5,421 bases of DNA. Origin: JAAFHB01 sp037133495 (GTDB lineage Bacteria; Bacteroidota; Bacteroidia; Bacteroidales; Prolixibacteraceae). Below, one piece after another: positions 1 to 5,421 of this stretch (the first letter of the stretch is position 1; each line of letters opens with the position of its first letter). The notes beneath the pieces were generated by a model. The model was not told the origin of the DNA, ran no database searches, and saw only the letters and a list, made by a program, of their open reading frames with translations. The translations under genes and the position numbers were made by a program. Location of the stretch: NCBI GenBank assembly GCA_037133495.1, contig JBAXOA010000192.1:1-5421 (forward strand). The letters run 5' to 3'.

Positions 1-43
1 AAACACGAATGAAGATGACTCAGGTGTTCCATCAGGCAATTAA
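1..43 (+). CDS. 3' end of an upstream gene (partial, cut by window edge)
   Basis: One forward frame is open from base 2 to a TAA at 41-43 and would encode an acidic, polar C-terminus (NTNEDDSGVPSGN). Bases 1-40 are clearly richer in G+C than the almost pure A/T stretch 41-61, which fits coding sequence ending at 43 followed by a short spacer before the next ATG at 62. The 18-base gap would suggest co-transcription with the downstream membrane protein. A rival reading is the next frame, which is open from base 3 to a TGA at 60-62 that overlaps the ATG at 62 by one base. It would run through the A/T-rich spacer and looks less like coding sequence. The upstream gene could also not exist in either frame. 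The product cannot be identified from 13 residues. Confidence 0.35.
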   Translation, partial: NTNEDDSGVPSGN

Positions 44-61
44 AAAACAAATTATTTTCTG

Positions 62-850
62 ATGAATAAAAAATATTTCTTTCCCGTTTTCATCCTTTTG
101 TTAAGCATTCTTTCAAACCAAGTCTTTGCCCAGGAAAACTATGAAATCCAGATTTATCCATCAGAGACCATTGGAGCAGGCAATACAATGGTAGAGATTC
201 ATAGCAATTATACTTTTTCAGGTCAACCTGCGAGCGAAGGAGTTCGCCCTACCCGGCATGCCTTTCATGAAACTTTGGAGTTAACCCATGGCTTTACATC
301 ATTTTTCGAGATCGGCCTTTACCAGTTTACAAATATCCAGAATCAATTCGGTTTCCAGTGGGTTGGAAGTCATCTGCGTCCAAGAATAAGCATTCCGGAA
401 AGCTATAAGTGGCCTGTTGGTGTGAGCTTCTCAATGGAGATCGGTTATCAAAACCGAGCCTATTCAACCGATACCTGGTCATTGGAAATCCGGCCGGTAA
501 TTGATAAAAATTTCAGTTTTGTTTATCTTTCATTTAATCCTGCCTTTGGTAAATCTTTAAAAGGACTGACTCAAAACCAGCCATTTGTTTTTGAGCCGGG
601 TTTGAAAATCGCCTTTCATATCAATAAAAAAATTGATCTCGGAGCCGAATATTACGGTTCTACCGGCCCGATTTTTAATATGTCATCATTCCAAAATCAG
701 GAACATGCTATTTATGCTGCACTTGATCTGGATTTGCATCCCGACTGGGAATTTAATTTAGGAGCAGGATGGGGATTAACAAAAGCTACTGACGGATTTA
801 TAGTCAAATTAATATTAGGTCATAAATCTGCAAAAAGAAGATCAACATAG
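62..850 (+). CDS. Secreted, probably outer-membrane beta-barrel protein of unknown function
   Basis: The 262-residue product begins with a clear Sec signal peptide: a basic N-terminus (MNKK), a hydrophobic core at about residues 6-18, and a probable signal peptidase I cleavage after VFA (residue 23). The mature part has no further hydrophobic helix. It is made of alternating polar/apolar strands rich in Gly, Phe, Tyr and Trp, for example residues 69-90, 119-130, 138-160 and 228-253, as expected for an outer-membrane beta-barrel. The spacing of ETIGAG, HETLELTHGF, PESYKWPVG, DTWSLEIRPxID and EYYGSTGP recalls a conserved family of hypothetical outer-membrane proteins that I remember from Proteobacteria and other Gram-negatives; this is from memory, not a search. 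The last strand is followed by a short basic tail (KSAKRRST) instead of ending on an aromatic residue, which is unusual for a barrel. The start at 62 is the only one that keeps the signal peptide. Its role (channel, assembly partner or other) is unknown. Confidence 0.8.
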   Translation: MNKKYFFPVFILLLSILSNQVFAQENYEIQIYPSETIGAGNTMVEIHSNYTFSGQPASEGVRPTRHAFHETLELTHGFTSFFEIGLYQFTNIQNQFGFQWVGSHLRPRISIPESYKWPVGVSFSMEIGYQNRAYSTDTWSLEIRPVIDKNFSFVYLSFNPAFGKSLKGLTQNQPFVFEPGLKIAFHINKKIDLGAEYYGSTGPIFNMSSFQNQEHAIYAALDLDLHPDWEFNLGAGWGLTKATDGFIVKLILGHKSAKRRST

Positions 851-883
851 AAATTGCATCTGCCCTTTATTCTTCTTTGATTT

Positions 884-1468
884 TTAATTTGAATTGGGAT
901 CCTGAGGGAAATTCTGCCATGTTTCGTAATGCCCGCCAGCATTTTTAACACTTTCAAGCCAGAAATTCTGGTTGCATTTCATGATTTCTTCCACGTTGCC
1001 TTCGGCTATAAGCCAAGAGTTTTCCGCAATCTCTGTCTCAAGCTGTCCGGCACTCCATCCTGAGTAACCAATAAAAAATCTAACCTGATCAGCAGCGGCT
1101 TTTCCGGTAGAAATTGCCAATTTTAATTCTTCAAAATCACCACCCCAGAATAAATCGTCTTTTATTCGAATGCTGCCACTTATCAGGCCTCCTAAAGTAT
1201 GAATATAAAATAGATTATCATCACTGACTGGACCACCTGCATACACTTCCCGATTAATTGGGGGGAAATCGGCAAATAACTCGTAAATGCGTGTTTTTAT
1301 GGGTTTATTAAGGATAAAGCCAACCGCTCCGGTTTCGGAGTAATCAACCAATAGCACGGCTGAACGACTAAAATAGTTTCCGGGCAGGAAGGGTTCAGAC
1401 AACATTAATCTTCCCTTGAGTGGAGAAAGCTTACTATGAATTTTAAAAAAATCGAAATCTACTTTCAT
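884..1468 (-). CDS. yqgE: YqgE/AlgH family protein
   Basis: This 194-residue protein is a confident member of the YqgE/AlgH family (formerly DUF179), which usually runs to about 185-190 residues. The family landmarks are in order: KGRLMLSEPFLPGNYFSRS at about 18-36, GFILNKP at 50-56, YAGGPV at 76-81, LFWGGDF at 106-112, and RFFIGYSGWSAGQLE at 130-144 followed by W152. The C-terminus (AGGHYETW...FPQDPNSN) resembles Bacteroidota members. There is no signal peptide or membrane segment, so it is cytoplasmic. The biochemical role of the family is not settled: AlgH was named for an effect on alginate expression in Pseudomonas, but no enzymatic activity can be assigned from sequence. The start at 1468 gives the usual N-terminal extension before KGR; a later Met (residue 22) would cut into the conserved core. 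It lies 11 bases downstream of the FtsB/DivIC-like gene and is probably translated from the same message. It converges on the outer-membrane protein gene with a 33-base gap. Confidence 0.95.
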   Translation of the reverse strand: MKVDFDFFKIHSKLSPLKGRLMLSEPFLPGNYFSRSAVLLVDYSETGAVGFILNKPIKTRIYELFADFPPINREVYAGGPVSDDNLFYIHTLGGLISGSIRIKDDLFWGGDFEELKLAISTGKAAADQVRFFIGYSGWSAGQLETEIAENSWLIAEGNVEEIMKCNQNFWLESVKNAGGHYETWQNFPQDPNSN

Positions 1469-1479
1469 CAGAAGCTAAT

Positions 1480-1785
1480 TTATTTTTTTTCGATAATCAG
1501 GAAAATATCCTCATTCTTTTTCTTCATTAGAAATTGCTCACGTGCAAATTTTTCGAGATTTTTCGAACTGGTTTTGAGTTCATCCAACCGTTCAGTATCT
1601 GCCATAATCTTTTCCTTATAGTAGCTGCTTTCGACCCTGTATTTTTTTAATTTATTTAAGTTTTGCCGAAGAAAAAGAATGTTGTGATCATCGAGAAAGA
1701 TCATCCAAACGCTGAAAATCAAAAATGCAAACAGGTATTTGTTTGTTATGGTGTTGAATAGCGCTTTTGGAAGAATCGGTTTCAT
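1480..1785 (-). CDS. FtsB/DivIC-family cell division (septum formation initiator) protein
   Basis: This 101-residue protein has the layout of FtsB/DivIC proteins: a short cytoplasmic N-terminus, one membrane segment at about residues 17-31 (YLFAFLIFSVWMIFL), then an extracytoplasmic coiled coil at about 36-78 rich in Leu, Lys and Glu. The family's terminal signature follows at about 77-97 (LEKFAREQFLM, then KNEDIFLI), matching the usual pattern LExxAREkfxMkkxxEdvfxi. Such proteins join the FtsL/FtsQ (DivIB) complex that activates septal peptidoglycan synthesis; this is family knowledge. The length of about 100 residues is normal. Bacteroidota homologues are usually annotated simply as septum formation initiator, so I do not choose between ftsB and divIC. 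The gene ends with a run of eight A residues on the coding strand just before TAA. It leads directly into yqgE (11-base gap) and follows pruA after 151 bases, so it probably has its own promoter, although I see no convincing one. Confidence 0.9.
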   Translation of the reverse strand: MKPILPKALFNTITNKYLFAFLIFSVWMIFLDDHNILFLRQNLNKLKKYRVESSYYKEKIMADTERLDELKTSSKNLEKFAREQFLMKKKNEDIFLIIEKK

Positions 1786-1883
1786 CTGGAATCCGGATAT
1801 TTAAAAACAATACAAATTAACTGAATCCTCTTCACATTAAAAAGAAGAACACGATTAATGTTATTATTAGCCAATAAAATCAC

Positions 1884-1932
1884 AATTTGAAATTTGAACA
1901 TTGATAAATTGACCATTATTCATTGACCATTA
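1884..1932. repeat. Degenerate heptamer tandem repeat between pruA and the division gene
   Basis: The 49 bases can be read as seven consecutive 7-base units. The first two are identical (AATTTGA twice, 1884-1897), the third is ACATTGA, and later units alternate with ACCATTA. An 11-base word, ATTGACCATTA, occurs exactly twice 14 bases apart, at 1908-1918 and 1922-1932. The array ends four bases before the pruA stop codon, so it lies immediately downstream of pruA and upstream of the FtsB/DivIC-like gene. It shows no strong hairpin followed by a T tract, so it does not look like a terminator. It resembles the short degenerate heptamer arrays scattered through intergenic DNA of some bacteria. 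Slippage is the simplest origin, and no function can be assigned. Confidence 0.6.
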
Positions 1933-1936
1933 CCCT

Positions 1937-3574
1937 TTAGTCGTTGTCCGGAAAAAAATTAGGATACATAAAATCTGTGGCGGGGATAAACGTTTCTTTT
2001 ATAGTGCGTATTGAAACCCAACGAAGCATATTGAAAACTGATCCTGCCTTATCGTTGGTGCCTGAACCTCTTGCTCCCCCAAATGGCTGTTGCCCGACAA
2101 CTGCTCCGGTAGGTTTATCGTTAATATAGAAATTTCCAGCAGCATTGCTCAATCGCTTGGTCATTCGTTCGATGGAATAACGATTTTGGGAAAAAATAGC
2201 ACCTGTGAGCGCATATGCTGAAGTGGTGTCAACAAGCGTCAGGGTTTCTTCTATTTTTGAATCTTCGTAAACATAAATTGTGACAACAGGGCCGAAAAGC
2301 TCTTCCTTCATTGTGATGTAGTCCGCTTTTTTTGCCAGAATCACAGTCGGTTCAATAAAATAGCCAGTGCTTTTATCACAACTGCCGCCATAAATTATCT
2401 CTGCGTCTTTATCATTGCGGGCCCTGTCGATGAACCCTTTTAATTTATCGAACGATGCTTCATCGATGACCGCATTAATAAAGTTAGTGAAATCTTCGGA
2501 GGGACCCATTTTAAGTCTTTGCAGCTGAGAGACAGCAGCTTCCCATGTTTCATTCCAGATCGAAACCGGCACATAAACGCGGGAGGCCGCAGAGCATTTT
2601 TGACCCTGATATTCGAAAGCTCCACGAACAATTGCAGTAGCCAGCGCTTTTTTGTCAGCAGTAGGATCGGCAAAAATAAAATCTTTGCCTCCGGTCTCAC
2701 CAACAATCCGCGGATAGGATTTGAACTTACTGATATTCTCCCCGATCGTTCTCCAGATATCCTGAAATACACCGGTAGATCCGGTAAAGTGGATCCCCGC
2801 AAAATCAGGATGTTTGAAAATGACTTCTCCGGCTGCAGGCCCGGATACATACACGAGATTGATAACTCCGGCAGGGAGTCCGGCTTCTATTAAAATTTCC
2901 ATTATTACAGCTGCCGAATAAACAGCGGTTTTTGCAGGTTTCCAGACACAAACATTACCCATCATGACTGGCGCAACCGGTAAATTGCCGGCAATTGAGG
3001 TGAAATTAAAAGGCGTTAAAGCAAAGACAAATCCTTCGAGCGGGCGAAATTCGTTATAGTTCCACATTCCCGGGTTAGACTCAGGCTGCATCTCATAAAT
3101 TTGAGTCATGCATCTCACGCCATACCGGTAAAAATCAGCAAGTTCACAGGCCGCATCAATCTCTGCCTGGTAGGCATTTTTCGATTGTCCCAGCATCGTT
3201 GCCGCATTAAGCCTGGCACGATAAGGTCCTGCCAATAAGTCGGCTGCCTTTAAAAATATTGCTGCCCGGTGTTGCCAGCCTAAATCCGCCCATGCCGATT
3301 TGGCGGCCAATGCTGCGTCAATTGCTTGGTTAACATGAGATTCGTCACCCTGATAAAAATAACCCAACAGGTGCTTTAAGTCGTGGGGAGGATGTATTTC
3401 AATTTTTCTGGAACTTGTTATTTCTTTTCCACCGATGTACATGGGCAATTCAATGACTTTCGAGCGAAGCTCTGCAATCATGGATTTCAGTTCTTTTCTT
3501 TCAGATGAGCCTGGTAAATAGCTCTTTACCGGTTCATTTTTCGGGATTGGCACATTGAAAAAACCTTTGGACAT
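1937..3574 (-). CDS. pruA: L-glutamate gamma-semialdehyde (1-pyrroline-5-carboxylate) dehydrogenase
   Basis: This 545-residue enzyme of the aldehyde dehydrogenase superfamily carries out the second step of proline breakdown, oxidising glutamate semialdehyde (from 1-pyrroline-5-carboxylate) to glutamate with NAD+ in the cytoplasm. Superfamily motifs are in place: TPFNFTSI at 187-194 with the oxyanion-hole Asn190, the cofactor-binding WKPAK at 211-215, FTGSTG at 263-268, the general base Glu293 in GETGGKD, and the nucleophile Cys327 in GQKCSA. The C-terminal GQQPFGGARGSGTNDKAG stretch is characteristic of P5C dehydrogenases. The length and long N-terminal section match the stand-alone P5CDH type of about 540 residues found in eukaryotes and Bacteroidota, not the PutA fusion, so proline dehydrogenase should be encoded separately and is not in this window. 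No key residue is missing. The start at 3574 gives the family-typical MSKGFFNVPxPxNEP opening. The gene is first on a minus-strand run with the division gene and yqgE. An inverted repeat and a candidate promoter element lie 28-69 bases upstream of its start codon. Confidence 0.96.
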   Translation of the reverse strand: MSKGFFNVPIPKNEPVKSYLPGSSERKELKSMIAELRSKVIELPMYIGGKEITSSRKIEIHPPHDLKHLLGYFYQGDESHVNQAIDAALAAKSAWADLGWQHRAAIFLKAADLLAGPYRARLNAATMLGQSKNAYQAEIDAACELADFYRYGVRCMTQIYEMQPESNPGMWNYNEFRPLEGFVFALTPFNFTSIAGNLPVAPVMMGNVCVWKPAKTAVYSAAVIMEILIEAGLPAGVINLVYVSGPAAGEVIFKHPDFAGIHFTGSTGVFQDIWRTIGENISKFKSYPRIVGETGGKDFIFADPTADKKALATAIVRGAFEYQGQKCSAASRVYVPVSIWNETWEAAVSQLQRLKMGPSEDFTNFINAVIDEASFDKLKGFIDRARNDKDAEIIYGGSCDKSTGYFIEPTVILAKKADYITMKEELFGPVVTIYVYEDSKIEETLTLVDTTSAYALTGAIFSQNRYSIERMTKRLSNAAGNFYINDKPTGAVVGQQPFGGARGSGTNDKAGSVFNMLRWVSIRTIKETFIPATDFMYPNFFPDND

Positions 3575-3601
3575 AACGATAATATTAAGTTATTAAAGAG
3601 T

Positions 3602-3627
3602 ATATCACAAATTTTGATTCGTGATAT
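3602..3627 (-). promoter_or_regulatory. Inverted repeat in the pruA leader (operator or RNA hairpin)
   Basis: Two 11-base arms, 3602-3612 and 3617-3627, are separated by four bases. Read on the pruA strand, the arms are ATATCACGAAT and ATTTGTGATAT with a CAAA loop. As RNA every position pairs, ten Watson-Crick plus one G-U wobble; the opposite strand would have an A-C mismatch at that position. The element begins 27 bases upstream of the pruA ATG and sits just downstream of a candidate -7 element. No T tract follows it, so it is not a plain terminator. It could be a repressor or activator site for proline-responsive control, or a leader hairpin. The choice is inference. Confidence 0.55.
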
Positions 3628-3635
3628 TTCTATTG

Positions 3636-3643
3636 CAAAACTA
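3636..3643 (-). promoter_or_regulatory. Candidate Bacteroidota -7 promoter element for pruA
   Basis: On the minus strand this reads TAGTTTTG, an exact match to the Bacteroidota primary-sigma -7 consensus TAnnTTTG. It is the only exact match I found on the pruA strand in the divergent gap. The matching -33 element (TTTG, usually about 17-23 bases further upstream) is not present at a good distance; only an ATTG at 3661-3658 is near, with a 14-base spacer. Transcription from here would start near 3630, which would give a leader of roughly 55 bases beginning at about the inverted repeat. Confidence 0.35.
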
Positions 3644-3816
3644 TTGGTTCACAATGACAATTTTGCTAATAAATATCAGTTTTTACATTTTGAGGCAAAT
3701 TGACTGAAAGAATTTAATTAAATTATTATCGCTAAATTCGCCCCGGCCTTTAAAGTAATTTCGACTTTCTTGGGTCATCAAATCCAATTTTGTTTGCACT
3801 TCAATGATTTTTCTTT

Positions 3817-4713
3817 ATGATGGAGCCCGATAAAATATACTTTAATAAAGCAGAGGAATTACTTAAACCACTGTTTTCTATTTTAATTCCTTCATGGAAT
3901 AATCTGGCATTATTAAAGATATGTGTGGATAGTATCCGCAAAAATTCAACCTATCAACACCAGATTATTGTTCATGCGAATGAAGCGACTGATGGCACTT
4001 TGGAGTGGCTTAGGGAAAACAACATCAGCTACACTTATTCCAGTAAAAATACGGGTGTTTGCTATGGCTTTAATGCTCCAGCCTCCCTCGCTGCGGCTGA
4101 TTATATTTGTCTGATCGATGATGATATGTACGTTTGTCCGGGTTGGGACAAGTCATTGTGGGAAGAGATTCAAAAAACTGAGGATAATTATTTCTGTGTT
4201 TCCGGCACATTGCTTCAGACATCTGCAAGCAGCTATGGATGCGTTATGGCACCCTGTAATTTTGGAAGAACTGCTGATGAATTCGAAGAGGCCAGGTTGC
4301 TCGAAGTTTTTGATAAACTACCCTTTCACGATTGGAACGGCTGTAACTGGTATCCTATGGTGATACACCGTCAGATTTGGGACCTAATGGGAGGACTCAG
4401 TGTCGAATTCAGTCCCGGGATGTATTCGGATCCCGATTTTATGATGAAACTCTGGCATTTGGGAATCCGCTATTTCAAAGGTGTGTCTCGCAGCAGAGGT
4501 TATCATTTCCTTTCCGCAACAACGAGGCGGGTTAAGAAGAATAACGGCAGCAAGCAATTTCTCCTTAAATGGGGCATAAGCAGCTCAACCTTTTTTAAGT
4601 TTTATCTTAGAATAGGTACTCCATTTGAAGGAAAACTTGCAGAGCCAAAAAAGACTTTTAAATTCCGGCTTATTCTTATCAAAGACAAATTAAAGAGAAT
4701 AATCGCTCATTAA
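3817..4713 (+). CDS. Family 2 glycosyltransferase
   Basis: This 298-residue protein has a GT-A fold glycosyltransferase 2 domain. The N-terminal nucleotide-binding strand is FSILIPSWNN (20-29), followed by a typical EATDGTLEWL (56-65) and NTGVCYGFN (78-86). The metal/nucleotide-sugar-binding DDD is at 101-103 within YICLIDDDMYVCPGWD. An acceptor-side motif with acidic residues follows at about 203-208 (YSDPDF), then WHLGIRYFKGV and a conserved YHF (229-231) before TTRR. It probably transfers a sugar from a nucleotide donor to a surface polysaccharide, lipopolysaccharide or protein glycan; donor and acceptor cannot be told from sequence. There is no signal peptide or clear membrane helix, so it should act at the cytoplasmic face. 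An in-frame TGA at 3805-3807 limits the start to the adjacent ATG codons at 3817 and 3820. The gene stands alone here, divergent from pruA and 8 bases from the convergent downstream gene, with no other glycan genes in view. I see no good TAnnTTTG promoter in front of it. Confidence 0.9.
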   Translation: MMEPDKIYFNKAEELLKPLFSILIPSWNNLALLKICVDSIRKNSTYQHQIIVHANEATDGTLEWLRENNISYTYSSKNTGVCYGFNAPASLAAADYICLIDDDMYVCPGWDKSLWEEIQKTEDNYFCVSGTLLQTSASSYGCVMAPCNFGRTADEFEEARLLEVFDKLPFHDWNGCNWYPMVIHRQIWDLMGGLSVEFSPGMYSDPDFMMKLWHLGIRYFKGVSRSRGYHFLSATTRRVKKNNGSKQFLLKWGISSSTFFKFYLRIGTPFEGKLAEPKKTFKFRLILIKDKLKRIIAH

Positions 4714-4721
4714 GCATTCTA

Positions 4722-5285
4722 TTATTTTTCTTCGGATTGGCCGATAATAGACCGAAAACCTCCTTCTGTAAGAATAAATTCCTTATCATCTTTGATACAA
4801 AATCCCTTTTTTTCATTTTTGTTCAGGCAATCGCTGGCATTTAACAGCTTATCAATATGAGAAGCCTTTAATGATTTAGAAACCATTGAAGTAGAGAATT
4901 TGTCTGCTCCCTGCGTATGCAGATAGACAGCAGTAGCCAGAAATTTCTTTACCTGATTTTTATCGGCATTTTTTTCTTTCAGGAATTCGAATAACGGATC
5001 ACCTGAAGAATTGTTGCCTTCTGATTTGTTCCCCGACTTTAATTTACCACCTTGAATGCCGGTATCTCTTTTTTGATCCGCAAAACCGTTTGTTTTTGAA
5101 ACCCCGTTAACCAAGCCATTTCCCGGTGCGGATTTAGTTTTTTCCAATTTAACAAATGATTCTGATTTGTATAACCCCGGAATACGGTCAAGTATTTGAT
5201 TTAATTGAGCTTCAACCCAATTCTTATCACCTTCGCAGGCAAAGTGAAGATTTTCAAAAGAAAAATCAATTTTTGATTCAGCCAT
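4722..5285 (-). CDS. Conserved-looking protein of unknown function with a possible winged-helix C-terminal domain
   Basis: I do not recognise this 187-residue protein by name. It divides into three parts. Residues 1-40 form a compact N-terminal segment (IDFSFENLHFACEGDKNW, then a helix VEAQLNQILDRI) with a beta-beta-helix look. Residues 41-95 are a low-complexity linker rich in Gly, Ser, Asn and Lys. Residues 96-181 are folded and mostly helical, ending in a hairpin-like stretch (GFCIKDDKEFILTEGGF). That last part has the helix-helix-helix-beta-wing outline of a winged-helix domain, with FSTSMVSKSLKASHIDKLLNA resembling a recognition region, but this is a pattern impression only. There is no signal peptide or membrane helix. 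Base composition is like the neighbours. The start at 5285 opens directly on the conserved-looking segment. The gene converges on the glycosyltransferase (8 bases apart), and its upstream region carries repeated AT-rich words that could be control sites. Function is unknown. Confidence 0.8.
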   Translation of the reverse strand: MAESKIDFSFENLHFACEGDKNWVEAQLNQILDRIPGLYKSESFVKLEKTKSAPGNGLVNGVSKTNGFADQKRDTGIQGGKLKSGNKSEGNNSSGDPLFEFLKEKNADKNQVKKFLATAVYLHTQGADKFSTSMVSKSLKASHIDKLLNASDCLNKNEKKGFCIKDDKEFILTEGGFRSIIGQSEEK

Positions 5286-5299
5286 TTCGAGAAATTTTT

Positions 5300-5337
5300 T
5301 CTAAAATTATGAACTCTAAAATTATAATAATTTTAGA
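5300..5337. repeat. Three copies of TCTAAAATTA (two direct, one inverted) upstream of the unknown gene
   Basis: The 10-base word TCTAAAATTA occurs at 5300-5309 and 5315-5324 in direct orientation, with a 15-base period and 11 identical bases per copy. It occurs inverted at 5328-5337. The second and third copies form a perfect inverted repeat with a three-base spacer. The group lies 15-52 bases upstream of the start codon at 5285, where an operator would be expected. A looser copy, TCTAAAAATT, is at 5381-5390, and the core TAAAATTA recurs at 5365-5372. The whole region is very AT-rich, which raises the chance of coincidence. Confidence 0.45.
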
Positions 5338-5421
5338 TACTATAAAATGATTATATTCATAAAATAAAATTAAGGGAGGTTCTAAAAATTCGTTTTTTTA
5401 ATTTTTTTCGTCATGTTTTTC

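Noticed and set aside
834..878. Inverted repeat AAAGAAGA / TCTTCTTT followed by a T-rich stretch, possible terminator between the convergent genes
   Set aside because: The stem is eight mostly A-T pairs with a 29-base loop, and the left arm is inside the coding region. This is too weak to call.
2519..2893. Open frame of 124 codons on the + strand inside pruA (also a 136-codon minus-strand frame at 2440-2850)
   Set aside because: Both lie wholly within the well-supported pruA coding region in other frames, and their products look like out-of-frame translation with no recognisable domain.
3711..3724. Perfect 14-base palindrome AATTTAATTAAATT in the divergent gap
   Set aside because: It is composed only of A and T in an AT-rich gap, with no second copy and no clear position relative to a promoter.
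3804..3833. Nine-codon open frame (MIFLYDGAR) overlapping the start of the glycosyltransferase, possible leader peptide
   Set aside because: It is short enough to arise by chance and has no attenuation-like codons, hairpin or ribosome-binding site.
4694..4732. Imperfect hairpin around the convergent stop codons of the glycosyltransferase and the unknown gene, next to a short T run
   Set aside because: The stem needs bulges and G-U pairs and has only a three-pair core; it is not distinguishable from chance in AT-rich DNA.
5156..5350. Open frame of 64 codons on the + strand overlapping the start of the unknown gene
   Set aside because: It lies mostly antisense to the better-supported minus-strand gene, and its product has no recognisable features.
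5372..5380. Strong Shine-Dalgarno-like AAGGGAGGT on the + strand near the right edge
   Set aside because: The next ATG (5413) is 32 bases away, far beyond normal spacing, and the genes in this window do not use such sites.

Overview
The window most likely comes from a Bacteroidota chromosome. The DNA is AT-rich. Its genes lack clear Shine-Dalgarno sequences and have A/T-rich leaders. It carries a long (545-residue) Bacteroidota-type 1-pyrroline-5-carboxylate dehydrogenase, and a YqgE protein with the GGxY...FPxDPxxN tail that I associate with that phylum. These are family-level impressions from reading the sequence, not search results. Nothing marks the window as a mobile or accessory island: there is no transposase, integrase, tRNA, rRNA or CRISPR array.

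Layout, left to right. Positions 1-43 are probably the last codons of an upstream gene cut by the window edge. It is followed on the + strand by a secreted, probably outer-membrane beta-barrel protein (62-850). Three minus-strand genes come next, which in transcription order are pruA (3574-1937), an FtsB/DivIC-like division protein (1785-1480) and a YqgE/AlgH-family protein (1468-884). The last two are 11 bases apart and are probably co-transcribed. pruA is separated from them by 151 bases containing a degenerate heptamer repeat. The 242-base divergent gap 3575-3816 holds a near-perfect inverted repeat just upstream of pruA and a candidate Bacteroidota -7 promoter element. A family 2 glycosyltransferase follows on the + strand (3817-4713). 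It converges, 8 bases apart, on a minus-strand gene of unknown function (4722-5285). The final 136 bases (5286-5421) have no convincing gene, but next to that gene's start they hold three exact copies of a 10-base word, two direct and one inverted.

The genes do not form an obvious single pathway. They cover proline catabolism (pruA), cell division (FtsB/DivIC), a conserved protein of unknown role (YqgE), an envelope protein, a glycan-assembly enzyme and an unknown protein. I do not see a convincing new multi-gene system. The points most worth a second look are the pruA leader inverted repeat, which pairs fully only in the pruA transcript; the two-domain unknown protein with its repeat-bearing upstream region; and the conserved but functionally unassigned outer-membrane protein.
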